From contig WVXO01000024.1 of the NCBI GenBank assembly GCA_011773465.1, positions 1 to 64,000 of the forward strand: a stretch of DNA of 64,000 nt, given 5' to 3'. The stretch comes from Candidatus Aminicenantota bacterium. GTDB lineage: Bacteria; Acidobacteriota; Aminicenantia; Aminicenantales; Aminicenantaceae. Both the position numbers and the translations under genes were made by a program. Of the stretch, positions 1 to 10,377 are shown one piece after another. Below the pieces are notes generated by a model. That model did no database searches and had not been told where the DNA came from. It was given only the letters and a program-made list of their open reading frames with translations. The number at the start of each line of letters is the position of its first letter. Position 1 is the first letter of the stretch.

Positions 1-3000
1 GAATTGGTCGGCATGTGTGCCGCTGATTTGTATAATGGGCGAGCCGCTAAGTATTAGATCGCCCTCGCCTGTATTTTCAATGGTTAAGGTCACATCTGTA
101 TTCGTGCCAACTTCATGTGTACCATAACGGGAAATTCCGTCATCTGGGATACTTACCTCGCCCTGCTTGACGTTCATTTCTGGCTCTGATGTAAATCCAG
201 TACCGTTAAGTGTTATGTTATACGGGTTCTCATCTGAATCATTATTCGCGATGGAGATCGAGGCTGTCTTGCTCCCTTCAGAAGTGGGGCTAAACCGTAT
301 GATAAAAGTGGTGCTGTTTCCCGGCGAAACAGGCGAAGTGGGCTGCTGCTGAACACTGAATTGATTGGCGTATTCCCCGGTGATTTGAATAATCGGAGAG
401 CCGCTCAGGGTTAAATCGCCCTCGCCTGTGTTTTCAATGGTAAAGGTTTTATCGGTGTTAGTGCCTACCTCACGTGAGCCAAAATTGAAACTCCCCCCAT
501 CAGGGATGTTGGTTGTGCCCTGCTTAACGTTGATCTCGGGCAATGCGGGAGGTAACGGCTCTTTGGTCGCTTTTAAACGCAATCCCCTTTCATCGTAGAG
601 ATAACTTCCAAGAGAAGCCTCTCCGACATTCTTTACTTCTTCTAGACGATTCTGATTGTCCCAAACGTACTGATAGTTGCTGTCTGATGTCAGATTACCT
701 CTGTCGTCATAACTGTATCCGCTTATCTGATTCTTGCTGGTATAGGTTTTGCTGAAAATTGTATTGCCATCTTCTTTAACGGTCTTCATATTCCCGTATT
801 CGTCATATGTATAGGAAAAGCTATCCACTCTTCCAACACCATAAGGTGTATAAGCTGCTGAAGTCAATCTGTTGAGGCTATCATAACCAAATGATGCATC
901 CAGATCATTTGAGATGGATGTAATATTTCCCACTCCATCGTACTCATAGGAGGAATTGTAAAGCACGATGCCGCTTTTTTTCAGCGATGCCGAAGATAAA
1001 AATCCAGAACTATTGTAAGCAGCATTGAATTCGGTACCGTTTCCGCTTATATCCATATATGCCGGCTGCTTATTTATACTGTAAGTCATCTGACCGATAA
1101 GGCTCTTCGCGTTAAAATTGGCTGTTTCAGGCATGTTCAGGCCATTATTTGTATAGATCAATGTGCTTTCATCCGGATAGACAATGGAATTAAGATTGTT
1201 GTTGTTATCATACGTATAAGTCAGAGTTTTGGCACCCAATCCAGGAGTATATTGTCTCTCCGAAGTGATCGAACCCAGAGAATTGTACTGGATATTATCC
1301 CTGTACCAGCCCTTATTGCTGGATATTTTTTTAACTCTCCCATTTGAATCATATTCATAAGTGACTGTTTCATCACCGGAGTTAGTACTCGTCAATTGAT
1401 TCGATGAATTATAGGAATAGTTAATTTCTTTTCCCTCCCAATTTTTTTTCGAGATGTTATTCTCTGAATTATAGGTGTAGCTTATGGCTCCTGCTTCAGG
1501 ATGTGTTTCTTCGGTCAGGCTGTCCAGACCATTATAGGAAAAATTCTGAGTTCGTGAATTGTTATATTTCACCTCTGTCAGTCTTCCGATTCCATCATAA
1601 GTGTAATCAGCGTAACGTCCTTCAGCATCCTTTAGTTTTGCCACCAGTCCAGGGAGGTTATTGTATTCAAATTCAGTGATGTTACCTTCAGGATCCGTTA
1701 GCGTCTTTTTATCGCCTGAATACGATATGTTTGTAATTTTTCCTCTGGGATCCGTAATTTTTTTCACTTGTCCCAAAGCCGTAAGTTCATAAATATATTT
1801 GTCAGATGAACTTGTGCTGCCTTTGTTCTCTGCTATAACTCTCCCCTCAGAATCCAGAGTCTTTCGATAATACAGAGTAATTCCGTCTCCTGTTTCTTCA
1901 TAACCTGTATCTCTCCCCATTCCATCCCAGTATTTAACAACCGTATTACCCCCCTGGGTGATGGTAACCGAATTTGTCGACCAGACGGCGTTGATATCGT
2001 TAAATACGGAAGGCATATCTATCTCCTCAATTCTTCCAAGGCCATCGTAAGTAAAGTCCATTGTTCCGCCATGCTGATTGGTTTCAGTAAGAATGGAGCT
2101 GTCGTGTGTGGATATTGTGCGGATCAGTTCCGTGTAACCAGGGCGGACAATCTTGGAAAGGATTCCATGACGATACTCATAAGTCTCGGTACCTGCACTT
2201 CCCGGTAGATTAACAGTGATAGTTATTTCATATGGATTTGGGCTGGAGTAAGTGTAATCCCAGGTGTAATAAGTACTGCCGGATTTTAGCCGTTTAATCT
2301 CATCGATAGCGCCGCATTTTCCGCTGGTGTCAAAATAGGTGGTCTGGGTTTCCTTCAATTTCATCCCGCCGCTGGAATAGTCTTTTTCTTTCCATATATG
2401 GGAGAGCATGTAATTATTTTCAAATGTGGTGCTTGTCTCAAAATAATATTCCAGCGTTTTATAACTTTTCAAAGAATCGTTAGCATAATATTTTATCTTC
2501 GTTGGCAGACCATAATCCTTTACCGATGAACGCTCATAAAGATACCACTCTTCACTCTCTGCATCCCCTTTTCGTGTTCTGATAACTTTCGATATCAAGG
2601 GAGCCGTCGCATATCCCATATCTCTACTTAGCACGTACCAGTGCTTAGAAGAAATAACCTGAGGCAACCACTCATGTCCCTCTGAATAGCTTCCGTCGGT
2701 GAATGACTTATTTTTTAGCAAGCCTATTTTCCAGAGAGCCGCAGAGTCGTAAGCATGATAGGTGACCTCTGTATCAAAATCAGGACCATCTATCGAAACT
2801 GTTCCAGTGGTTGTATTGTGATAGTCTGGATAGGTATAATTCCAAGTTTTGTAAGAAGAAGATGAGGAAAATTTAATCTCTTTCTTGTTGACAACTCTTG
2901 TATCTAATGAATACGTATAAAAATAAAACGTGTGATCCGCGTACTCATATTTCATCTCTCCACCAAAACTTGTATTGACGGTAGTTAATTCATATTTATT

Positions 3001-3855
3001 TTCCTCCCCGCTATAATATTCATAAGTTGCAGCAGGAAGTTCCGGGGGATCATACGCTGTGAGCTGGAAATATCCACCGTATGAAAATGTCCCGACCGTG
3101 TAATAATAATTGGAGATATTCCCATGCGCATCTTTCACATAAATTGTTGTCAATTTGGGATTGGTCGTTCCGGAAGTTACAAAATTTATTTCCCTTTGCA
3201 TACTGTCTGTTATTTTGGTAATCGTGGGCACACTACCTGTGGGGTATGTGATATCTATGTAGTGGCCAAAGGAGTTTTCAATTCTTGTGACAACCCGAAC
3301 ATCCACTTCGGAGTCGCCATATTTGATTTTTTTTTGCTCACCAAAGATCCAGACGGTTCCATCTTTAAAATATAATTTATAATTGTCTTTATCATATTTT
3401 AAAAAGTCCCGAGTGACATAAGCAGAGCTACCGGTCTTTAAATAGGCTGTCTCCCACCGCCCATCGGGAAACTCGATAACCGGTGTATCTGAATTGAAAT
3501 TATGGACTCTCCCCATATGCATCGTCCAGCCCATTCCAACCCAGGAATAGGGCTCCTGCTGAAATCCCCAAGCACTCGCTGGGAGCCTGTCTTTGAGTAT
3601 CTTTGAATTGTAAACCCTCCAGATCTTTAGATCGAATCCATTCGGGCCCGGAAGATAAATATCAAGAAATCGTAGGGTCAAATTCCCTGTAAATAGGTCG
3701 ATATTTTCTTCCGGTACCGCCCCATGAAATCCGTGTTCAGGTATAATGCCAATCCGATCATAGATTCCACTCTCCGAAAAAAGGAAATTACCCCCAAACA
3801 GAATTGAAAAACTTAAAACAATTAAAAAGCCTTTTTGGATATTTAACTTACTCAT
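1..3855 (-). CDS. RHS/YD-repeat protein, C-terminus runs off window; C-terminal tandem choice-of-anchor-D (ASPM-SPD-2-Hydin-like) domains
   Basis: Minus-strand open frame from ATG at 3855 with signal peptide (MSKLNIQKGFLIVLSFSILF); many YD repeats (e.g. YTYDGIGRLTEVKYNNS, YEYDSNGRVKKI); two ~119-aa repeats INVKQG..IPDGG..VGTNTD.TFTIENTGEGDLTLSGSPIIQI. No stop before position 1, so absent from the ORF list. Confidence 0.85.
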   Translation of the reverse strand, partial: MSKLNIQKGFLIVLSFSILFGGNFLFSESGIYDRIGIIPEHGFHGAVPEENIDLFTGNLTLRFLDIYLPGPNGFDLKIWRVYNSKILKDRLPASAWGFQQEPYSWVGMGWTMHMGRVHNFNSDTPVIEFPDGRWETAYLKTGSSAYVTRDFLKYDKDNYKLYFKDGTVWIFGEQKKIKYGDSEVDVRVVTRIENSFGHYIDITYPTGSVPTITKITDSMQREINFVTSGTTNPKLTTIYVKDAHGNISNYYYTVGTFSYGGYFQLTAYDPPELPAATYEYYSGEENKYELTTVNTSFGGEMKYEYADHTFYFYTYSLDTRVVNKKEIKFSSSSSYKTWNYTYPDYHNTTTGTVSIDGPDFDTEVTYHAYDSAALWKIGLLKNKSFTDGSYSEGHEWLPQVISSKHWYVLSRDMGYATAPLISKVIRTRKGDAESEEWYLYERSSVKDYGLPTKIKYYANDSLKSYKTLEYYFETSTTFENNYMLSHIWKEKDYSSGGMKLKETQTTYFDTSGKCGAIDEIKRLKSGSTYYTWDYTYSSPNPYEITITVNLPGSAGTETYEYRHGILSKIVRPGYTELIRTISTHDSSILTETNQHGGTMDFTYDGLGRIEEIDMPSVFNDINAVWSTNSVTITQGGNTVVKYWDGMGRDTGYEETGDGITLYYRKTLDSEGRVIAENKGSTSSSDKYIYELTALGQVKKITDPRGKITNISYSGDKKTLTDPEGNITEFEYNNLPGLVAKLKDAEGRYADYTYDGIGRLTEVKYNNSRTQNFSYNGLDSLTEETHPEAGAISYTYNSENNISKKNWEGKEINYSYNSSNQLTSTNSGDETVTYEYDSNGRVKKISSNKGWYRDNIQYNSLGSITSERQYTPGLGAKTLTYTYDNNNNLNSIVYPDESTLIYTNNGLNMPETANFNAKSLIGQMTYSINKQPAYMDISGNGTEFNAAYNSSGFLSSASLKKSGIVLYNSSYEYDGVGNITSISNDLDASFGYDSLNRLTSAAYTPYGVGRVDSFSYTYDEYGNMKTVKEDGNTIFSKTYTSKNQISGYSYDDRGNLTSDSNYQYVWDNQNRLEEVKNVGEASLGSYLYDERGLRLKATKEPLPPALPEINVKQGTTNIPDGGSFNFGSREVGTNTDKTFTIENTGEGDLTLSGSPIIQITGEYANQFSVQQQPTSPVSPGNSTTFIIRFSPTSEGSKTASISIANNDSDENPYNITLNGTGFTSEPEMNVKQGEVSIPDDGISRYGTHEVGTNTDVTLTIENTGEGDLILSGSPIIQISGTHADQF

Positions 3856-4437
3856 TTAAACTCCCCCTTCTTAAAATGGATTAACGTTATAAAATTTCTC
3901 TTTTACGCAAATTATTATTGAGCTATTCCCGATGTCAAAAGCATCGCTTCTGTTTCTTACACTTTTTATATAGAAACCTACTCTTATCGATGAATATAAG
4001 AGCAATCATATTCACTTATGAGGGTCGTTTTCCCCTTGAGACTTATTCGATTTTAATAAGCTTAATATTTACAACTTAAATCAAATTTTATACTTGTCAA
4101 GCTTTTCCAATAAAATGTCGCTTCTTGTCGCTTCTTGTCGTTTCTAAGAGCAATTTATCTTTGCTAACTCTCTCTTAGGGATGATATGGGAGGATCAATA
4201 TTTGGAATGATCTCCCTCCTTATTCTTATAATAACTTTCCCTTTTGCTGACGACAGTCGGCGATTTTTAATTAATAAATCTACCGAGTTCGGGGACATTT
4301 CATTTAAGGTACATAAATATGCCAAAATGAACTTATCCTTCTGTGTCCAATATGTGCAAAAAATAGTTTAAACTAATTCTGCCTAACGGTGAGAATAGGA
4401 AAAATGATTTAAATTGCTGAAAATGGATGGAAATAAC

Positions 4438-4500
4438 TGGTACGCCCGATGGGATTTGTACCCCGACCTTCTGATTCGTAGTCAGATGGTCTGTCTAACG
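4438..4500 (-). pseudogene. degenerate 3' fragment of tRNA-Arg(ACG)
   Basis: Reverse complement ...ATCTGACTACGAATCAGAAGGTCGGGGTACAAATCCCATCGGGCGTACCA: intact anticodon arm (ACG) and CCA end, degraded T arm, no D arm. Confidence 0.6.
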
Positions 4501-4559
4501 TTTAGACTTTCCCCCATGTGACTTCCTTCAAAATATCCGGATCTAATGGTCACAGTATA

Positions 4560-4602
4560 TGACAATTCAAATGTGGCAAAAAGGTGACAGTCTAAATGTG
4601 GC
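4560..4602. repeat. tandem TGACANTYNAAATGTGGC motif (2 copies, 25-bp period), possible IS end remnant
   Basis: tgacaattcaaatgtggc at 4560 and tgacagtctaaatgtggc at 4585. Confidence 0.4.
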
Positions 4603-5052
4603 GTAACAGGAATGGGTTGATTCTGCCGATAAAGTGGTATATATTAATTTATATAGACTGTCAGAGAGGGAGGAATAAATGGAAAAGCTAGTATTTGTTT
4701 TAATAGGTCTATTTTTTGTTTTTATGGTATTGCTGATGAGCTTAAAGTTAATGAGAAGTTTGAGTCGGTTCTTGTCTATGTTATTGCTGTTGCAGCATAT
4801 TCAGGCACCGTAGCAGAGGAAGCTCTTTGGATATTGAAGGGTAAAGAGGTTAAGGGCCCCGAAGAAAAAGCCAATCAAATGAAAGATGTATTTGATAAAT
4901 ATCCCAGTTGAAAATGGAGCGAAGCACAGGAGAGGAAATAAGACGAGGGCTGTTCAAAACGTTGATCAAGGCAGGAAAAAAGCATGCTAAGACCCTCGCT
5001 GATGAAGCAAAAAGAATTTTGAGGATTTTGAGAAGCTCATAGTCAAGACAAG

Positions 5053-5310
5053 ATGAAGAAAATAGTATCTGCTTCAGAATTTGAGAGAGAAGTGCGGCGA
5101 TGGGCTGAGGAGATTGGAGTTAGAGTCAAAGAGATTCATTTGAGAGGAATGAAGCGGAAATGGGCAAGCTGTTCAAGCAAAGCGGGGTTGAGACACTTGA
5201 AAAGACAGCTATCTCACTTTCTTTTTTTATTTATCGCATTATGTTTTTTCACAGGCTGCATAAGGAATCCGAACCCAAGAGTATCTTTAGATAGCGATAT
5301 CATTTTTTAA
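5053..5310 (+). pseudogene. truncated N-terminus of YgjP/M48-like metallopeptidase
   Basis: EEIGVRVKEIHLRGMKRKWASCSSK matches the conserved YgjP-like N-terminal motif, then the sequence diverges; no HExxH follows. Confidence 0.45.
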
Positions 5311-5354
5311 ATTTAATTACTCATTATTGCGATGAACTTAAATTTAAAATTATA

Positions 5355-5681
5355 ATGGACCCCAGAATTAATAAAGCAGTTGAATTTATAAATAGCAATA
5401 TATATAAAAATCTAAAAATGCAGGAAATTTCGCATATATCTTATCTTAGTTACAGATATTTTTCTAAACTATTTAAAAAAGAAATGGGAATATGCTTTTC
5501 TAAGTATATAATCAAAATTAGAATAAAGGAAGCAAAATCTCTTTTAAAAAATGATTTGCTTTCGATAAAAGAGATTTCATACAAGGTAGGCTATAAACAT
5601 GTTTCAAATTTCAATCATGAATTTAGGAGACAGACGGGATTATCACCTACAAAATACAGAAACTACTTAAAAAAAATGTAA
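5355..5681 (+). CDS. AraC-family HTH protein consisting only of the DNA-binding domain
   Basis: 108 aa; EISYKVGYKHVSNFNHEFRRQTGLSPTKYRN is the AraC second-HTH signature. Confidence 0.8.
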   Translation: MDPRINKAVEFINSNIYKNLKMQEISHISYLSYRYFSKLFKKEMGICFSKYIIKIRIKEAKSLLKNDLLSIKEISYKVGYKHVSNFNHEFRRQTGLSPTKYRNYLKKM

Positions 5682-5693
5682 ACGGTTACAATA

Positions 5694-6608
5694 TCATAAG
5701 TCGAATTTTATCTTTGTCTCAACAGTGAAAAATTTATAATTTTTGTATGAAACTTGAGTTATTGTACGGATAAATTTTCTTCCTCTTTTGCTCACATATG
5801 ATTCTTCAAGGTAAAATTGACTAGGGAATCTGATTCCATTTTTTTCGATGCCAAATACCGAAATGACTGTAAGCCTAGGCTCAGCCTTGTATTTCTTGGC
5901 TCGTTCTTCAATAATTTTAAAATTCCCGATGGACCTTTGACTATATTCAATTTTCATGATGCTTGAATCACTTTCCTTAACCCAGATTCTTCCGACAAGA
6001 TATTTCTGCTTGGCTGAAGCTTTGGGAATGGCCTCGATTACCAACATCTTTTCTCCATTCAAAACTTCTTCACCGACCATTCGATAATCGTGGAAGTGCT
6101 GCCAATAATCGTTTAGCAACCCTGCTGGTCCGAAAAGTATTTTTGCATAGCGAAACGAGATAGTTTTTAACTGGGCATCTTTTTCATTTTTCTTTTTTCC
6201 GTTCTCTTCTATGAGAATCCTCTTCTCCATTATTTTCTGACCTTTTCTTATAAGCTGGAAATCGTAGACATATTTATTTTCCACTTTTGTTCTTGGAGTT
6301 TTAATGAAGCTACTTGATCTAACTTGGCCTCTGCCAATTACAGTTGGGGTTGACAAGATTTTTAGAACTATATCCCTGCTGTAGTTAGTCTCTTCTTTAA
6401 TTTCTTCCAAGCATACAAAATTCAGAGCTACATCTTGAAGCCTTTGGCAATATTTCTTGGTTCTTTTCAGAATTTCGGCTAATCTTTGCTGGTTAGTTTG
6501 ATGAATCTGATTTTGAGTAAAACTTACTGCGAAATTTCTTCCCCAAAAGCTAGAATGTAAAATAAAAAGCAGAGCTAGAGATAGAAGAACTTTTTCCTTG
6601 GGCTTCAT
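5694..6608 (-). CDS. hypothetical exported protein, 4-bp overlap with GWxTD gene
   Basis: 304 aa, signal-like N-terminus, overlaps 6605. Confidence 0.6.
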   Translation of the reverse strand: MKPKEKVLLSLALLFILHSSFWGRNFAVSFTQNQIHQTNQQRLAEILKRTKKYCQRLQDVALNFVCLEEIKEETNYSRDIVLKILSTPTVIGRGQVRSSSFIKTPRTKVENKYVYDFQLIRKGQKIMEKRILIEENGKKKNEKDAQLKTISFRYAKILFGPAGLLNDYWQHFHDYRMVGEEVLNGEKMLVIEAIPKASAKQKYLVGRIWVKESDSSIMKIEYSQRSIGNFKIIEERAKKYKAEPRLTVISVFGIEKNGIRFPSQFYLEESYVSKRGRKFIRTITQVSYKNYKFFTVETKIKFDL

Positions 6609-8671
6609 TTTATCTCTTTCAGAATCTCGATAACCTTCTTAATATCCTCCTGATGGGGATTTATTTCCAGGGATTTCTGCCAAATCTTAATGGCTTCCTT
6701 GTTTTCGCCGAGCATATAATAGCACTCTCCGATGGCATTGAGAATCTCGACCACATTCCCTTTATGCGAGAGGGCTTTTTGATAATAAGAAATGGCTTCT
6801 TCAAAAGAGCCTTCTTCTTGAAAAGCTTTCCCGAGAAAATAGTTAAGTGTAAAGACCTCTCTTTCCGATTCAGTAAAAGCCAGAAGGACTTCTTGCACTT
6901 TCTTATACTCATTAGACAATAAGAGCACTCTTGCATAGCCTAAAGCAAAATCCAGAGTCTCGGGACTTTTCAGGTAGGCCTCCTCAAATTTTTGTCGTGC
7001 TTTTGGGACCTCTCCCTTGTTTAAGTACTGTTCGCCGAGAATATAAGCATAGTGTGCAACGTTGCTAGGTCCCCCTAACGGAGTCATAAGCCAAGGCTCA
7101 GGCAACCGCTTTGTTAGGATTGACAATTTTGTATTCTCTGATAGAATTTCCTTACCGTCATTATCTAAAATTGAGACCTGCAGCGTATATTTTCCCGGGA
7201 GAAATCTTTTCAGAAGGAACTCCTCTAAAAAATATCGTTGTTCTTGATATTCTCTTACTTCTTTCTTTAAGGTTAATACTTTTTCCTTTTCTCGATAAAA
7301 TGCAAACTCTAGTACTCCTTTTTCTTCTAATTCTTTAGTTAAGCCAAAAATCTGGAAGGCAAGATACAACTTGTCCCCACTAAAGAAATTCTTCCTTGGA
7401 GAAGGATAGATCTGAATGCTTCCCACCCGAAAGGCCTTATTCAATTCGCGGTAGGGAGAAAATTTATCAACTTTATTGGCAAGCATTATAGGGCTCATCG
7501 CCAGAGAATTCGGCTCAGGAATAGAAATCTCTTTCTCAAATGAGGTGAATTCCATGGAAACCGTGTTTTCGAGCAAAAGATTAAACTTATAGTTTCCAGG
7601 AATAAGCGGAAAAGAATCATACAGAAGAAATGGCCTTTCCTTTATTTTCTTTAACTCTTTCTTTTTTAATTCAATAGGCAGATTCTTTTCATCTTGGAAA
7701 ATTGTCTTTCCCTCCGAGTCCGTTATCCTGATGGATGTCTTTAGGTTTGTATGATATCTATCCAGGTAGAAATCAACAGAGAGCTTTACAGGTTCGAGAT
7801 AATAATTCACAAAGAATATTCCCGATTCATCCTGAAGAATACTAACCTCAGAAATGCTGGATATATAGTTCACAGAGTGGCTTACTTCCACTACTGGCTT
7901 GTGCTCTAAAAAACTTATGACGTACTCATCCCTGACTCTTTTGTGCGAGAAAGTAGGAACCTGACCAACCAAAATTGCCGAGGGGATTCGCTCCCTTTTG
8001 GAATTTATGCTTGAGCCAGGAAAACTGGACCAGGCTGCTTGAGCTAATTCCAGGGATACTCTTTCTTTAATTAATTTATAAGCGGCATCGTCCTCCTCTT
8101 CCGCACCCCCTCCAGCAGCTAGCGGAGTCAGACTTCTTGGGCCATCAGAAATAGGACTGTAGAGCTGATATTCTCCTACTCCAAATCTCTGAAAGAAAAT
8201 GAGACGAAAAAACGGAGGCTGACCGAACTTTGGGTCTCCCATATAGTACCATAGCTCTATGGGATAAATTTCAGCGGCGATGAATTTCATGACCTGCTGG
8301 GGTTTACCCAAGATGATATAAATCTTGCCCCTATCCGTCTTCCAGCCCGGGATGCTGGAATTCCTGACGAACGTTTTATTGGCATACTCAATCCTTCTGT
8401 AATGCTCTTCTTTGAATTCATTCCTCGGCGTTCCTGGAATATGGTCCCGTTGCCGCCAGAATTCTTCAATAAACATTTCCCTTTCTCTATTTGTCTCCAG
8501 CTTGTAAAAGGCCTCCTTTTCTCTGGGGGTAATAATGTAAACGACCTCTTCTTTGATCCATTTTTCATATTTTTCAGGAAGATTCGACTTTTCAGCCTCC
8601 TGTTTCAAAGGAAAACAAAGAATAAAAAGCAATGATAGCAATAATATTTTCTTCCCCTTTTTTTGAAACAT
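6605..8671 (-). CDS. GWxTD-domain protein with C-terminal TPRs
   Basis: EEVVYIITPREKEAFYKLETNREREMFIEEFWRQRDHIPGTPRNEFKEEHYRRIEYANKTF is GWxTD-like; TPRs near C-terminus. Confidence 0.8.
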   Translation of the reverse strand: MFQKKGKKILLLSLLFILCFPLKQEAEKSNLPEKYEKWIKEEVVYIITPREKEAFYKLETNREREMFIEEFWRQRDHIPGTPRNEFKEEHYRRIEYANKTFVRNSSIPGWKTDRGKIYIILGKPQQVMKFIAAEIYPIELWYYMGDPKFGQPPFFRLIFFQRFGVGEYQLYSPISDGPRSLTPLAAGGGAEEEDDAAYKLIKERVSLELAQAAWSSFPGSSINSKRERIPSAILVGQVPTFSHKRVRDEYVISFLEHKPVVEVSHSVNYISSISEVSILQDESGIFFVNYYLEPVKLSVDFYLDRYHTNLKTSIRITDSEGKTIFQDEKNLPIELKKKELKKIKERPFLLYDSFPLIPGNYKFNLLLENTVSMEFTSFEKEISIPEPNSLAMSPIMLANKVDKFSPYRELNKAFRVGSIQIYPSPRKNFFSGDKLYLAFQIFGLTKELEEKGVLEFAFYREKEKVLTLKKEVREYQEQRYFLEEFLLKRFLPGKYTLQVSILDNDGKEILSENTKLSILTKRLPEPWLMTPLGGPSNVAHYAYILGEQYLNKGEVPKARQKFEEAYLKSPETLDFALGYARVLLLSNEYKKVQEVLLAFTESEREVFTLNYFLGKAFQEEGSFEEAISYYQKALSHKGNVVEILNAIGECYYMLGENKEAIKIWQKSLEINPHQEDIKKVIEILKEIK

Positions 8672-8673
8672 TG

Positions 8674-9219
8674 TTATTTTATCATTTCATCTAATATCTT
8701 GATGAATTCTTTTTGTTCATAAAGAGTAATCCTGACTCTGTCTATTAATAAAATTTTCCCCTTACTATCTATCAATAATTTAAGAGGTGTCCTCTTTATG
8801 TTGAGCTTGTTTGTAATTTGTGATTCTTCGTCATATAAGACGGGGAAATATATCTCAGAATTTTCTACCCAATCTTTAAGTTCTTTTTTATCACTATGAG
8901 TTGCAATTCCTATAATTTTAATCCTTCTTTCTTTTGAAATCCTATTCCAGAGGTCTCTTTCATTCAGGCAAGACCTGCAATCTACGGGAGAAAAAAAAAC
9001 TAAAAGTGTATAGGCTTTACTATTTAATATATCATCATATCTATATCTTACTCCATTTAAGTCATATAATAAAAAAGTTGGGATTAAGTCTAATATAACT
9101 GTAGGGCATTTCGGAATTTCAATATTTTTTTTTATCTTTTTTCTCAAAACAAAATTTTTATAAAAAAGAAATAAACTTAATAGAATTAATAATGTTATAA
9201 CTGAATATTTTAATTTCAT
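8674..9219 (-). CDS. membrane-anchored thioredoxin-fold/redoxin-like protein
   Basis: N-terminal TM; FFSPVDCRSCLNERDLW (CxxC); KRTPLKLLIDSKGKI. Confidence 0.75.
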   Translation of the reverse strand: MKLKYSVITLLILLSLFLFYKNFVLRKKIKKNIEIPKCPTVILDLIPTFLLYDLNGVRYRYDDILNSKAYTLLVFFSPVDCRSCLNERDLWNRISKERRIKIIGIATHSDKKELKDWVENSEIYFPVLYDEESQITNKLNIKRTPLKLLIDSKGKILLIDRVRITLYEQKEFIKILDEMIK

Positions 9220-9221
9220 AA

Positions 9222-10310
9222 TTAATTTAACAATAGTGTATATTTGCCAATTCTATACTTAGGCTCTTTTTCTAAATTTTCTTCTTCTTTTAAAATTAGA
9301 AAATATAAGAAATCATCACTATCCCTGCACAACAGTCTATAATCAGTTTGAATCCCACCAGCGATAAAGTTTCCTTTTTTGTCCCAAATATCAATTACAT
9401 ATTTTTTATCGAAGCCTTTAATCAGATTATTCATTTCCAAAATAAGCAAAAGAAATTCATCTTTCAATACAATGATGTCTATAAGTTTAGTCCAAGAAGC
9501 CGATAATATCTTTAGTTCGTTAATTATTTCAGATTGAGCACTAAATCTTGTAAAATCGATTTTTTTTCTGATATTGGGATGCCTGAAATAAGACGGAGCT
9601 TTGCCAAATTCTGTTAATAATTTTCCTTCAGAGTTATATTTGCTAATTCTATAATCACAATGTTGGACCGCATATATTATATCTTCTCCATCGATATCGA
9701 AACTACAAAAAGGGGCAATACGTTGAACCCAATTTTTATTATATTTATTCGATGGAAAAAATGATGTAATATATCTTCCTTCTAAATTATATTTATTAAT
9801 CCACATACCAAATTCTGGATGGTTATAATCTTTTCTAATAAATCCTTTTAGAAATATAAATCCATTTGAATTTATTTTTATGCCCCATGCTTGATTTTGA
9901 GTACTAGAGATTATAAATGAATTAATAAATCCTTTATCTAGACTAAATTTACTAATCCTTTTGAGAGGAAGATCAGAAACAAAAATGTTATTTTTATTAT
10001 CAACTTCAATTGAAATTGGAAATTTAAACTCACCGGGTCCTTCACCTTTTCTTCCTATAGTACATAAAAAATTTCCTTTCTGGTCAAAAACTAAAATTTG
10101 GCATCCCTTTGGATCTAAAAAAATAATATTTTTATCTAGATCTACTTTTAGCTCTCCTAACCTCCAAACATTTAAACCATGCGTGAGTATATGTACTTCT
10201 TTATCTTTTTTAAATACATCAGCAAATTTATAAGTTTTTTCTTCATATGTAAAAGAATTGCAAAGTGAGAGGATAAAAAAAGCGTAGATGTATCCTTTAA
10301 ATTTAATCAT
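9222..10310 (-). CDS. exported 6-bladed beta-propeller (NHL-like) protein
   Basis: Repeats such as ILVFDQKGNFLCTIGRKGEGPGEFKFPISIEVDNKNNIFVSD. Confidence 0.8.
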   Translation of the reverse strand: MIKFKGYIYAFFILSLCNSFTYEEKTYKFADVFKKDKEVHILTHGLNVWRLGELKVDLDKNIIFLDPKGCQILVFDQKGNFLCTIGRKGEGPGEFKFPISIEVDNKNNIFVSDLPLKRISKFSLDKGFINSFIISSTQNQAWGIKINSNGFIFLKGFIRKDYNHPEFGMWINKYNLEGRYITSFFPSNKYNKNWVQRIAPFCSFDIDGEDIIYAVQHCDYRISKYNSEGKLLTEFGKAPSYFRHPNIRKKIDFTRFSAQSEIINELKILSASWTKLIDIIVLKDEFLLLILEMNNLIKGFDKKYVIDIWDKKGNFIAGGIQTDYRLLCRDSDDFLYFLILKEEENLEKEPKYRIGKYTLLLN

Positions 10311-10377
10311 GCAGCGGGCAAAATTTTGGGGGAATTTTTACCTTAAGTATTTTTCTATTATTGTTGGTTACGAATTT

